Shown here in pieces: positions 10,421 to 21,519 of a stretch of 64,000 nucleotides of DNA. The first letter of the stretch is position 1. Every line of letters begins with the position of its first letter. Position numbers and translations under genes: made by a program. The stretch lies in NCBI RefSeq assembly GCF_020379485.1, contig NC_063445.1:51113422-51177421 (forward strand), given 5' to 3'. A model generated the notes under the pieces. It worked only from the letters and a program-made list of their open reading frames with translations. It ran no database searches and was not told the origin of the DNA. This stretch comes from Brassica napus. Taxonomy: Eukaryota > Streptophyta > Magnoliopsida > Brassicales > Brassicaceae.

Positions 10421-12037
10421 CTACGGGTCTGGCACGTCCGGGAACACCTCGTTCGGGTACATCCTCTGCATCATCTCCATCATTTGCTGGTTCAGCCTCC
10501 TCTGTGCCTCATAGCCCGCCTGTTGAGCCGCCATCTGGGTCTCCAACAAAGATATTCGATCATCTTTGTCCTTCAACTGAGCCGTAAGTACTTCTGGATC
10601 AACAAAGGGCGGTGGTGCAGAAGAAGGAGGAATCGACCGGGTGCGACGACCCAAACCGAACAAACGTCCCTTCTTCTTTGGAACCGACTGAATAGAAAAA
10701 AGCCAAATTTAGAAATTTAAACCAAGAAATAAATGAATTGAACTTTAAAAAAAAAAGAACTTACGGATTCAACGATTTCGTTGATTCGAAACCGGGACAA
10801 GTTGGTCGAAGCCGTCGAAGCGTCATCCTCGGTTTGAAGCTGAGACACTTCGTCTACCACCTGAGTTTGGACCAGGTCGACCACGTCCCTCACAAGACCG
10901 TCATCAAGACCGTCATCAATCTGGCCGGTCTTCTTGTTGGTATACGCCCTCCTCATTAGGGCGAGATCATCGACCGGCTCGCCATCATTTTCTTCCGCCT
11001 TGAAAAAAAACATAAAATTAAAGAAACATTAGAAATTAGAAGAAATGCACAATAAATTTAAATTCTGAAACTCAAATAATTGAAGAAAAAGCGGTTGAAG
11101 TTACCATGCGATCTCCGAGAGTGGCAATAGATTGAGCACCCAAGTTATGCTTGTAGATGCCCTTCCCTTTACGGTCGCTCCTGCGGTTGGTGGAGTTGGT
11201 GGAAGAAGTTTCTTTCGTCTCCTCCTTATCCCAATGCGCACACAACTCCTTCCAGACCGTGTCGTTCATCGACTTTGGGACCTTTTAATTAAAAAAAAAA
11301 AAAAGTTTAATAAATTAAAAAATAGTTTAATAAATTAAAAAATTGTTTAATAAATTAAATCGAACCTTATTGATTTCCCACTTCTTCTTCCACTCGTGGA
11401 TCTGCTTCCCATAGTTGTCCATTACTTTATGGACGAAGTGGTGATAGATAAAGAGCGTCTCATCGGAATTCCAGTTGAACTCTTGCTGAAAAAAAACACA
11501 ATTAGTAGAAAATTTATATTAAAGATTAAAAATATAAGTAAAAAATTAGAATACTTACCGCAAACTGACGAAACCACAGAACCTGCTTGTCGGTTGGGAA
11601 GTGAGTGAAAGTCGGATGTCCACTGTCGAGGGCCGAGTACATCATACGGTTGATCCATGCGCTGATCCCGTTCCCGGATCGGTTGAACCTTATTAAAAGA
11701 ACAAACGGTTAATAATGAATCCAAATTTAAAGAAAAAAAAATGTTTAATTACCATGTTTGACCCCGTCCATGTGGATACGGAGTGAGATACGGAAGATGG
11801 TCACGACCGGGCTGTTGAACCAACTCCGCAACCCTCATCACTCCCGGAGGACCCGGAGGAACAGGAGCGGATGCAGCAGCGGGAGCGAGAGGAGCATGAG
11901 CGGGTGCAGCAGAGGGAGATGTATGGTTGGAGCTGTGGGGCGAAGGGGAATCCTGAAAATGGCTGGAATCCCGAGACTGGCTCCCCGTACCACCACGACC
12001 ACGACGCTGTCGAGGCCGGGTCTGATCATCATGAGAC
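10421..12037 (-). CDS. Plant transposase (Ptta/En/Spm) accessory gene, 7 coding exons
   Basis: Coding exons on the minus strand in order: 12,037-11,753; 11,689-11,558; 11,485-11,366; 11,281-11,105; 10,998-10,765; 10,687-10,421, all with GT-AG introns. A first exon probably ends near 12,640 by the GTAAG there. The order is a low-complexity Ala/Pro/Ser N-terminus, then [19 protein letters not shown], a Trp-rich core ([37 protein letters not shown]), a [20 protein letters not shown] motif, and a C-terminal coiled coil ([18 protein letters not shown]). This is the Ptta/En/Spm plant transposase family (PF03004-like), which in En/Spm-type systems pairs with the tnp2 transposase. No stop breaks the exons. 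It has one intron (11,282-11,365) that its CACTA-2 counterpart lacks. Confidence 0.75.
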
Positions 12038-12640
12038 CTGTAAATTAAAAAAATATATTTAATAAATACAGAAATATATAAATTAATTTTTTTTATTAAA
12101 AAAAAATCCCAAATAATTTAATCACAGAAAAAGATTTATATATATTAAATTTTTTAATAAATATATAAAAATAGTTCTAATAAACAAAAAATAGTTTTAA
12201 TAAATAAAAATTGTTTAATAATTACAAAAAATAGTTTTAATAATATATATATATATGAAAAATATTTTTAAATCCCAAATAATAGTATTTAATCACAAAA
12301 AAGTTTTATAGATATTTAAAATGTTTTGTAAAATCCAAAAAATCGAATTTATATAGAATTTTTTTTTGTAAAATCCAAAAAATCGAATTTATATAGAAAA
12401 ATCGTTTTGTAAAATACAAAAATCGATTTTATATACAAAAATCGATTTTATAAATACAAAAAATAAAAAAATTATAAAAAAATTCTAAATCAATTCAACA
12501 AAACAAATTATTCAACCAAATCACAATTCTAAACCTATTATACAACCAAATCACAATCCTAACCAATCACCCTAACAAAAATCTATCAAAACTACACAAA
12601 AACCTAACAAATAGAACCTAAGAGAGTGGGATAGGGTCCT
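12038..12640 (-). other. AT-rich intron of the Ptta gene in CACTA-1
   Basis: About 600 bp between the exon at 11,753-12,037 and a likely 5' exon near 12,640. It contains repeated AAAATCGATTTT-like and TTTAATAAA-like blocks. There is no coding potential. CACTA-2 has an equivalent AT-rich intron at 59,310-60,110. Confidence 0.6.
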
Positions 12641-12910
12641 TACATGATTTGTGTAAGAGAAGAGGGAGATCGCCGGAGATATCGTCGGATTTCAGGGGTT
12701 TTCGCCGGAGAGGAGGGAGAGGAGGCACAGAGGAAGAAGAGAGAAATGGGGAAGAAGAAGAGGCTCGTGGTTATAAAACCTAGGGTCCGACGGACATTAT
12801 CCGTCGGAATTCCGTCGGAATTCTAATTTCAATTTTCGCGAAATATTTGCCCGGTAAAATGAAAATATTCCGAGGAAATACCGAGGAACTAGTGTTTGGG
12901 GTTTCAAAAC
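12641..12910 (-). promoter_or_regulatory. Probable 5' exon and promoter side of Ptta gene
   Basis: On the minus strand a C/T-rich leader with CCGGCGA repeats runs up to the donor near 12,640. Upstream of it is a short cluster of CCGTCGGAATT and CCGAGGAAA repeats. CACTA-2 has the same layout at 60,112-60,540. Placing repeat motifs next to the gene start suggests self-regulation by the accessory protein, as known for TNPA in Spm, but this is inference. Confidence 0.4.
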
Positions 12911-13337
12911 ATCAATTTTTTTTGCCGTATTTCATTTCTTATACAATTGTAATGCATACCATTGAGGATTCTTTGTATACATGAGCATAAACCATGAAAT
13001 AACAAATTTCAAAACTAATTGAAAGTATTCCCTTTACCGTTCATTAAAAGGTATAAGTGTTTCTCTTATGTTGCGAGATTTCGTTCATACAATCGGAAAA
13101 GTGTTAATTATACGGTAAGGAACAAATTTTTGACTTCATAATGAACGTAAGACACTTAATAAGGGTTATATAGGTGTTATTCAAACGGCAAAACGTTGTT
13201 TTCGGTTTAAAAACCCTATTTCCTCGGAATTTCCTCGGATTATTCCGAGGGAACTCCGAGGAAACCCTCTTCTTCCTCGAAATTTCCTCGGAATATTCCG
13301 AGGAAATTCCGACGAACTAGTGTTTGGGGTTTCAAAA

Positions 13338-14130
13338 CGTAATTTTTTTTAAAAAAACGCATCGATCGATGCGTTTTTGAACAAAAACAAATCGATCGAT
13401 TACTAAGATGGCCCGGGCCGTAAGATTGTGATCGATCGATGAGAGTATCCCATCGATCTATCGACAATCTGAATTGTTCCTCGGAATTTCCTCGGAAAAT
13501 CTTGTATGTTTTTTTAAAAATGCATCGATCGATGCGTTATAAAACAAAAACGCATCGATCGATTAGTAGGATGGACCGGGCCGTAAGATTGTGATCGATC
13601 GATGAGAGTATCCCATCGATCTATCGACAATCTGAATTGTTCCTCGGAATTTCCTCGGAAAATCTTGTATGTTTTTTTAAAAATGCATCGATCGATGCGT
13701 TATAAAAAAAAACGCATCGATCGATTACTAGGATGGACCGGGCCGTAAGATTGTGATCGATCGATGAGAGTATCCCATCGATCTATCGACAATCTGAATT
13801 GTTCCTCGGAATTTCCTCGGAAAATCTTGTATGTTTTTTTAAAAATGCATCGATCGATGCGTTATAGAACAAAAACGCATCGATCGATTACTAGGATGGA
13901 CCGGGCCGTAAGATTGTGATCGATCGATGAGAGTATCCCATCGATCGATCGACAATCTGAATTGTTCCTCGGAATTTCCTCGGAAAATCTTGTATGTTTT
14001 TTTAAAAACGCATCGATCGATGCGTTATAGAACAAAAACGCATCGATCGATTACCAAGATGGCCCGGGCCGTAAGAATGTGATCGATCGATGCGTTATAG
14101 AACAAAAACGCATCGATCGATGCGTGTTCG
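13338..14130. repeat. 163-bp satellite array, about 5 copies, in CACTA-1
   Basis: A unit of 162-163 bp repeats from about 13,338 to 14,130; the anchor CTTGTATG recurs at 13,501, 13,664, 13,826 and 13,989. Each unit holds palindromes GCATCGATCGATGC and GATCGATCGATGAG, the block GGGCCGTAAGATTGTGATC, and a TTCCTCGGAATTTCCTCGG subterminal motif. The last copy is shortened. It directly precedes the ATHILA ORF1-like gene and is absent from the visible part of CACTA-2. Confidence 0.9.
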
Positions 14131-14324
14131 GAAAACAGAATTATAAGGCAAAACCCGACCTTTTTTGGATCTAAACCTTAGAACTCTCATCCCCTCCGAT
14201 TTCCCCTATAATTCGCCCCCCCTTTCTCTCTCTATAATCATCCGATTTGAACAATTTTGGGCTCTATTCCACTTGATTTTTCGAGCTCTACCTGATTCCT
14301 ACACTCGTCTTCACCCTAAGACAG

Positions 14325-14628
14325 GTATACTCCGCGAATCTCCACATTCTGAAATCGTGTTCTTGAGCAATTTTTGGGTTTTGTGAATTTCTTATTTCCG
14401 TGTTGATTCCTTGATCAAATATGCATGAAACAGATGTTTAAACATGGAATAGAACACAATTGTCTGTGATCAACGAGTTTGGAACATGATTTGAGATGAT
14501 TTAGGGATAGAGAATTTTTTTCAATTTCGTTTTTTTTTATCACAACTCGATTTCGCTTTTCATTTTCATGTTGCTTTGAGTTCTTAATTGATTATAACCA
14601 TGTTGAGAGCAATGATTCTATTTTGTAG
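14325..14628 (+). other. Probable 5'UTR intron of the ORF1-like gene
   Basis: A GT donor (ACAG|GTATAC) at 14,325 and an acceptor (TTTTGTAG) ending at 14,628 bracket 304 bp of T-rich sequence, placing the acceptor three bases before the ATG at 14,632. The upstream exon is C/T-rich leader. Confidence 0.45.
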
Positions 14629-14631
14629 AGA

Positions 14632-16080
14632 ATGAAGCGCACGAAAACATCAGCAAAGAAAAACACACAAGAAGAGGGTTCGTCACAGCTGGAGAAGCAA
14701 AGGCCAAAGAAGTGGGATAAGTCTGATACCACCCACTACAACAACATGAAGAAGGTAGCCGTTCCGGCTACACAACTAGCATGTCCTGAGACGATGACAA
14801 TATTGGGAATCAAAGCAGACATTGAAGGACTGTTCCAGAACATGGGTCTAGGCCAACTATGCAACCTCAAGGAACCCACTTATCCGGAGTTGGTACGCCA
14901 GTTCATAGCATCCGCATACGTCACCCGTCCCGATGATAGCCATCAGGAAGGTTTTCTGGCATTCGTAGTGCAGAAAGTATACTATGAGGTATCTTTCACA
15001 GACCTCTGCGGACTATTTGGATTGAGTGCGGGGGAGAGGACATATGGTCTTTATTGGACTTCAGAGCTGTTGAACTTCTGGGAAACGATTGGCACAGGGG
15101 TTTATAGATCTTCTCAGGCAAAGGAGTCACTTATCCGGAGCCCAGTACTGAGATATGCGACACGCCTCATTGGCTCATTGCTATACGGGACAACCACAGC
15201 CGCATCAGTCACGCAATGGGAGTTGTGCCTCCTGTACCAAGGTGTGAGGCATTTGCTACCGGCATTTGGAAACTCTACATTCCCACCTGCTACTGCCTTC
15301 AACATGGGAGCGGTGCTGGCCGCAAACTTAGCAGGATACAAGGGGAAAGTAACCAAATCCAAGAGCAATGCATGTGGATTTGGTGCAGTGATTACTCGGA
15401 TCCTTAGACATGTGGGTGTAGACTGCGAGAACCAGCAGGTAGCACTGGACAGATCGAACAACATTGCTTGGAACTACCTGGATGTCATTTCTCTAGTAAG
15501 TAAGGAGTTCATAGCTGGTCCCCACTCGAGGATCCATCGGGATGGTCCTTACGTCTACGTATTCCAGGACCGAGCGAAGAAAACACTCTACTGCCACCTG
15601 CCTCAGATCGGCCTGACTGCTCTACTTTCAGAGGCTGCAGTTGAGTTCCTACCCCCTGCTACCGCACTAGTAGACAAGCCATCCTTCTTCACGCCAAAAT
15701 ATCAGACCAAAGGCAAGGGCGTGGTTGATGAAGAAGGACAAGATGAGGCTGCACAAGCCATTCCAGATGATTCACAACCCCATCAGCTACTCCCATCAGA
15801 CTCCAGCCAGTACAAGCTGCAAGAGCTTCCACCGAACGCCACTTCGCGCCAGCAACAACATTGGAGAGATCAGAGCATAAAGACAAACAACGACATGCTA
15901 CACAAGATCTGGGCTGCCATTTCACGTATCAGGCCGTGTCGTTGCCAAAAGGATGATGTAGTTCATCGGGACAACTCTCCATCCAGCTCTGGTTCGGGTT
16001 CGAGTGGTACACACAGGGTAAGAAAGAGGTCCAAGAGACCCAACGATGCAGGAACATCTGGAGCAGGAGACGAGGAGTAG
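14632..16080 (+). CDS. ATHILA ORF1-like protein, 482 aa, captured in CACTA-1
   Basis: The open frame is intact. Its pattern matches the Arabidopsis retrotransposon ORF-1 (ATHILA ORF1) and related plant transposon protein family. Visible are LFQNMGLGQLCNLKEPTYPE near residue 75, a YYEVSFTDLCGLFGLSAGE block near 120, LIRSPVLRYATRLIGSLLYG near 165, a GFGAVITRILRHVGV block near 260, and a charged, Ser-rich C-terminus ending in a basic KRSKRPN-type stretch that may be a nuclear signal. In ATHILA this ORF is gag-adjacent and of poorly known function. Here it is alone, on the strand opposite to the CACTA genes, with its own leader and a possible 5'UTR intron. Reading-frame integrity suggests recent capture or retained use. 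Confidence 0.65.
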   Translation: MKRTKTSAKKNTQEEGSSQLEKQRPKKWDKSDTTHYNNMKKVAVPATQLACPETMTILGIKADIEGLFQNMGLGQLCNLKEPTYPELVRQFIASAYVTRPDDSHQEGFLAFVVQKVYYEVSFTDLCGLFGLSAGERTYGLYWTSELLNFWETIGTGVYRSSQAKESLIRSPVLRYATRLIGSLLYGTTTAASVTQWELCLLYQGVRHLLPAFGNSTFPPATAFNMGAVLAANLAGYKGKVTKSKSNACGFGAVITRILRHVGVDCENQQVALDRSNNIAWNYLDVISLVSKEFIAGPHSRIHRDGPYVYVFQDRAKKTLYCHLPQIGLTALLSEAAVEFLPPATALVDKPSFFTPKYQTKGKGVVDEEGQDEAAQAIPDDSQPHQLLPSDSSQYKLQELPPNATSRQQQHWRDQSIKTNNDMLHKIWAAISRIRPCRCQKDDVVHRDNSPSSSGSGSSGTHRVRKRSKRPNDAGTSGAGDEE

Positions 16081-16359
16081 GAGCTATCACCGGCTATTTT
16101 ATTTTCTTTTCTATTCTAACGTTTTATGGTCTTATTTTCTGTTAATTTTGAACTGAGTTTTTTTTTAGGTTTCTTAATTATGAGTTCGTATTTCTTTTAC
16201 ATGGTTTCTTTGTTTTATTTGGTTGTGTTTTGTGTAGCTTTTAATTCGTATTCAGCTTTGCCTTGCTAGATAAACCAAATAACTATTATCCGAGGAAAGA
16301 GGTTATATCAAGTGTTCCTCGGAATTTCCTCGGTATTTCTTAAAAAAAAAAAAAAAAGT

Positions 16360-19300
16360 TCAATGGTAGTCTGTTTCCGAGTCATCATCACCAGATGAAT
16401 CTGAATCTGGATCTTGGTGAAACTCTCCAATCACTGGTTCATCCTCTACGTGAACGACGGCTTCCTCTCCAAAGTCGGTTAAATCGACTACAAGGCCAAC
16501 TCCAGCTAAATCTTCTGCTGCACTACAGTTGCCGGATGTGCTTGGTTGTAGTGGGTCTTCCAGCTCAGAACTTCCCTGAACTCGGCCTCTCGGGTTGAGT
16601 CTTGTAACAGTAACCCATGGATCATCTCTGTTCCTTACCCGGGGGTACTTGATATAACAAACCTGTAACATTTAGAAAAATTATAAATTAATACACATGA
16701 TGATGAATCATTCTGAATAATTAACATTTAATTACCTGATCGGCCTGGGAAGCAAGAATGAAAGGATCATAATATTGCAGCTTTCGCCTCGAATTTACTG
16801 ATGTAACACCAAATGCATCTGTTCTCACACCTCGATCTGGGGTGTTGTCGTGCCAATCACAATAGAAAACAGTACAGCGCAATCCAACCATGCCCAAATA
16901 CTTGATTTCCAAAATCTCATGTATGTGTCCGTAGTATACATCATCTCCTGATGCAGAACAAACGCCAGCATCATAAGTCGTACTCGAACGTCTCCTCTTC
17001 TGAGTTGTGAATGCATATCCTCGAGTACAAAATCTCGGATATGACTTCACAACAAAGTTTGGTCCAACGACCATCTCACGTATCCAATCGTCAAATGTTT
17101 CACCTCTGGCCAAACCAGCAGACACCTATTAATAGCACATATATATATATTATATCAATAAATGTGAATTAGTATAAATATGTGATAAAATATATTTTAA
17201 TTTGTTTAAAGCACTCACATAAGTAAACATCCATCCAGTAAATTCTCTCTGCTTCATTTCTTCTAGTTCGTCCTCTGTGGCGTATCTATACTCGAACCGC
17301 TTTTCTGCCATGAAAATCCTGTATATGATGACAATAATGTAATTAATTAAGATTTAAATTTCAACTTGTTAAAATAAAAATTTGTAAGCTCATTTATTTA
17401 CCTCTCATATTGAAGAACGTCTTCGCAGTTGGTGAGCAAATATGTTTGCAAATGACTGCGCTCCTGCTCAGTAAGTCGACGGTCCTTTGGTTTTCCGCTA
17501 AGTCGTCCAACGTCTGTGAAAATGTCTGGAACCGTAACATGATATGTTGCCCGTTCGCCTCTATCATCATGCCGAGCAGGTCTTCTGTTTTTGGTCTGAA
17601 CTTCTGCTGGAAAGTAGTACTCGGCAAAGTTTGAAGTTTCTTCATTGATCATCTGTGCGACTATAGAACCTTCCACCCTACTTAAATTTTTCACCATCTT
17701 CTTCAAATGGAACATATACCGCTCATACAGATACATCCATCTATACTGCACAGGACCACCAAGTTCCAATTCTCTTGCCAGGTGAATAACAAGATGCTCC
17801 ATAACATCAAAAAATGAGGGAGGAAATATCTTCTCAAGGTTGCACTGAATCACGGCTATGTTAGTCTTCAAATTTTCAATACCTTCAAGAGTCACTGATC
17901 TCGTGCATAAATCGCGGAAGAAACCACTTATCCCTGCAATTGCTTCATGAACATTTCGTGGTAATAGTTCCTTGAAGGCGAACGGAAGGAGGCGCTGCAT
18001 CATTACATGGCAATCGTGGCTTTTCAAGCCAGTAAACTTTCCTTCCTTTCTGTCGATACAGTTACGCAAATTTGATGCGTAACCGTCTGGAAATTCCACA
18101 TCGTTTGAAATCCAATCAAAGAACGCATCTTTTCCCGCTGCATCAAGTCGGTATATGGGAAAAGGAGCCCTACCATTCTCATCAACATGAAGTTCTGAAC
18201 GAGCACATATATCGACTAAATCCAGTCTTGACTTCAAATTATCCTTTGTTTTACCTTGAACATTAAGGATCGTGTTCATGAGATTGTCAAAAAAGTTCTT
18301 CTCAATATGCATGACATCTAAATTATGCCTTAGCAGATGATCCTCCCAGTATGGCAGATCCCAGAAAATACTTTTTTGTGCCAGTTATGTAGTTCTCCAA
18401 CAGCATCTACCGGAAAACGCTCATGTCCACCGACTTCTGGCGTCCTTTCTGCACCAAAATCTCTTAGTTGTATCTTCAAATCTTTCCCACAAATTTCCGG
18501 AGGTGGACTGTCAAACACCCTCTTGTTCTTCGTAAACAAATTCCTACTCCTACGATATGGATGATCAGGTGGTAGGAATCTCCTGTGACAGTCAAACCAA
18601 CACGTTTTCCTTCCGTGCTTTAGTTGGAAAGCATCAGTGTTATCTTGACAATATGGACATGATAGCCTTCCATGCGTTGTCCATCCAGACAACATACCAT
18701 ATGCTGGAAAATCACTTATTGTCCACATTAGTACTGCCCGCATTTGAAAGTTTTCTTTACACGAAACATCGTATGTTTCAGCACCTTGAGCCCATAGTTG
18801 TTGCAACTCATATATTAGTGGCTGAAGAAACACATCAAGTGATCTCTTAGGATGCTCTGGTCCGGGAACGAGAATCGAGAGAAACAAAAACTCTCGTCGC
18901 AAGCACAAGTTTGGGGGGAGGTTGTATGGTGTAAGAATGACGGGCCATAGAGAATACTGTCTTCCACTCTTGCCAAACGGACTGAAACCATCAGTACATA
19001 ATCCAAGGTAGACATTTCTTCTCTCATACGCAAAGTCGGGATACTTTGATTGGAAATGCTTCCACGCTTTTGCATCTGAAGGATGTCTGATCTCACCATC
19101 TGTTGAGTGCTCCGCATGCCATCTCATTGGTTGCGCTGTGCGTTCAGACAGATACAACCTCTGCAACCTTTCCGTCAAAGGTAAATACCACATCCTTTTA
19201 TATGGCACTGGAACTCTTCCACTCGTATCTTTATAACGAGGCTTTCCACAAAATTTGCATGTAACCCGCTGTTCATCCGCCCTCCAATAAATCATGCAGT

Positions 19301-19976
19301 TGTCGCTGCATACATCTATTACCTGATACGATAAACCAAGACCAGCTACGAGTTTCTGAACCTCGTAGTATGAACCAGGAGCTACATTATCCTCGGGTAG
19401 AATACCTTTTACAAAATCAGCAATCGCATCCACACAGTCTTCAGCCAAATTATAATCTGTTTTAATGCCCATCAATCTTGTAGCAGATGATAAAGCTGAA
19501 TGACCATCTCTGCAACCTTCGTACAATGGTTGCTTTCCAGCATCCAACATATCATAAAATCTCCTAGCTTCTGCATTGGGTAAATCTTCCCCTCTAAAAT
19601 GATCATTTACCATCTGCTCAGTACCTACACCATAATCTACATCCGTTCTAATTGGTTCTTCTAATCTAACCGCTGGCTGAGGTTCACTAGTACTACCATG
19701 TTCATAATCAGTTTCCCCATGATGATACCAAATTTTGTAACTTCGTGTAAACCCACTCAAATATAGATGAGTCCAAACATCCCACTCTTTAATAACCTTT
19801 CTATTTTTACAATTAGAGCAAGGACATCTTAACATACCTGTTTTTGCTTCCGGTTGTCGGTGAACTAACCCCATGAATTCAGTTATACCTCGTTGGTATT
19901 CTTCCGTAAGCAATCTCGTGTTCGGATCCAAATGAGGTCGATCGATCCAAGAACGAAAATAATTTGAAGAAGACAT
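16360..19976 (-). pseudogene. CACTA-1 tnp2-type transposase, frameshifted
   Basis: Exons on the minus strand: 19,976-17,402, 17,318-17,219, 17,125-16,736 and 16,662-16,360. The N-terminus has the transposase-associated domain (SNYFRSWIDRPHLDPNTRLL, CPCSNCKN). The Transposase_21 (tnp2) core follows, with DGFSPFGKSGRQYSLWPVIL, DVFLQPLIYELQQLW and a CPYCQDNTDAFQ zinc-like motif. Then come a DUF4218-like part (RDLCTRSVTLEGIENLKTN, PVQYRWMYLYERYM) and a DUF4216-like part (FCTRGYAF, TVFYCDWHD), with an acidic tail. Compared with CACTA-2, one base is missing in the T run at about 18,371-18,377, which shifts the frame in the core. The protein would be cut after about 548 residues. Confidence 0.88.
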
Positions 19977-20079
19977 ATTTTTTATGAATCAAATTCGTGT
20001 GTAAATAGAGTAAGAGGGAGGATGAAGATATGAAGTGAATGAAGAGAAGAAGAGGAGTGCTTGTATTTATAGTTTAAAT

Positions 20080-20421
20080 CCTGCCGACATACCGAGGAAA
20101 TTCCGACGGAATTCCGACGGACAAAACTAGTTCGTCGGAATTTCCTCGGAATTTTGTAAAATCCCCCAACGGCTCTCCAACGGCTATAATATTTCCTCGG
20201 AATTCATCGGTTTTTTCCGAGGAACACAGTTTTCCTCGGAATTTCCTCGGAATATTCCGACGGACTGTAGTTTCCTCGGAATTCCGTCGGTATATTCCGA
20301 GGAAATTCCGAGGAAACCCAATTTTTGTTTCCTCGGAATTTCCTCGGAAATTCCTCGGTATATTCCGAGGATTTCATTTTCCGTCGGAATGTCCGTCAAA
20401 TATCGCTGTTTTCTTGTAGTG
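20080..20421. repeat. CACTA-1 right subterminal repeats and terminus
   Basis: Dense TTCCTCGGAA and CCGACGGAAT-type repeats in both orientations lead to the terminal TGTTTTCTTGTAGTG. The next three host bases are ATA, the expected right copy of a 3-bp target duplication, with no partner at the damaged left end. Confidence 0.85.
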
Positions 20422-20518
20422 ATATAAAAACATAAGGTTAGTAGAAATGATTATTTTACTTAGAGAAAAACAATGTAGAAGGATTTAGGATTATGAATAA
20501 CATTGAACCATACTCTTA

Positions 20519-21066
20519 GGACATCTCCAACAATGACACCAAATTTGGTATTGAAATTACACCAAATTTGATGTTTTGGGGTCATAATTTTTTTTCATCT
20601 CCAACAATGACACCAAAATTTAACACCAAATATAATATTATACATTATTTAATATTTTCAGTTTTTAAATTTTTATATTTTTATTATTTGTAATTGATAA
20701 ATAATTATTTTATCACATTTAGATTATTATTTATATTTTATTATTTGTAACAGTAAATAATAATAATCATTTGATCATTTATTTTGGAAATAAAAATAAA
20801 AAATAATCGTTTTATTTTTTTATAATGTCAAAATAAAATAAAAATACAAATAACATAATATATTTATGCTTAATTAAAAATTTAATAGCAATAGAACTAT
20901 ATTATTAAATGAAACATAATAAAATATGTATTTTAAAGATTTGGTGTGATGAATAGTACTATTCACATTACACAAAATTTGGTGGAATGGTGTCAAATTT
21001 AATGTCTTGTTGGAGATAAAATTGCATCAAAATTGGTGTTTTGGTATCTTGTTGGAGATGATACCG
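20519..21066. mobile_element. MITE, 548 bp, TTA target duplication
   Basis: The left end GGACATCTCCAACAATGACA and the right end (minus strand CGGTATCATCTCCAACAAGA) form terminal inverted repeats, flanked by TTA at 20,516-20,518 and 21,067-21,069. CATCTCCAACAA motifs are also repeated inside near each end. The body is AT-rich and non-coding. The superfamily is probably PIF/Harbinger by target size. Confidence 0.75.
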
Positions 21067-21174
21067 TTAAGTAAAAAAAGAAATGATTTTTTTTTTCAAA
21101 ACAAAAGCAAATGCATAATAATAATTTATATAAATAAGAAATTCCATAATAAGAGGAAAGTGAGGCTGACGTTT

Positions 21175-21516
21175 TCAAATACAATCAGTCTTTCTGCACT
21201 TTGAACGCAAGAATCCATCCTTGCGTTTACGAAACCTGCAAAGACCAGAACAGGTTTTCAAACATGATATTCCTTTGTTTCCACACATCTATAATAATTC
21301 AATAAAGAGAACACAGAACACAAACAAATAGGTGGGTTAAATGAATGAGGAAAATGACATACCTCATCACTCTCTTTCAGGTAGTTGAAATCTTCTTTGA
21401 AAACGACTTTTGTAGTCTTTTTTTTAGGTTTACCATTTTTGTCAATAATCAGATTTTTCAATCCTTTTCCTTTCTTAGGAGTGACTTAGAAGAGTGAAAG
21501 TTGTTTTCCTAGACAT
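21175..21516 (-). pseudogene. Possible small gene remnant, unidentified
   Basis: On the minus strand a TATA-like TATAAATATAGG lies about 60 bp upstream of ATG at 21,516. The ATG frame stops after 13 codons, but a neighbouring frame encodes a lysine-rich stretch (KNGKPKKKTTKVVFKEDFNY) ending at a good GT donor at 21,362. An AG acceptor lies at 21,236. Downstream of that acceptor the frame in phase stops at once, while another frame reads RKRKDGFLRSKCRK. I do not recognise a family. Confidence 0.25.
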
Positions 21517-21519
21517 GTT

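Larger units (their letters stand above)
9748..20421 (-). mobile_element. CACTA (En/Spm-like) element 1, 10.7 kb
   Basis: The right end is a clean CACTA terminus on the minus strand (TGTTTTCTTGTAGTG, ending at 20,421). The left end aligns with the CACTA-2 left end only from AGAAAACA inward, so the outermost CACTACA is missing or mutated and no 3-bp target duplication can be shown. Inside lie subterminal repeats, a Ptta-type accessory gene, a satellite, an ATHILA ORF1-like gene and a tnp2-type transposase. Both CACTA genes are on the minus strand. The transposase is frameshifted, so the element probably cannot move by itself. Confidence 0.9.

Noticed and set aside
13338..14130. CRISPR-like regular repeats
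   Set aside because: The whole 163-bp unit repeats with no variable spacers, in plant DNA within a transposon.
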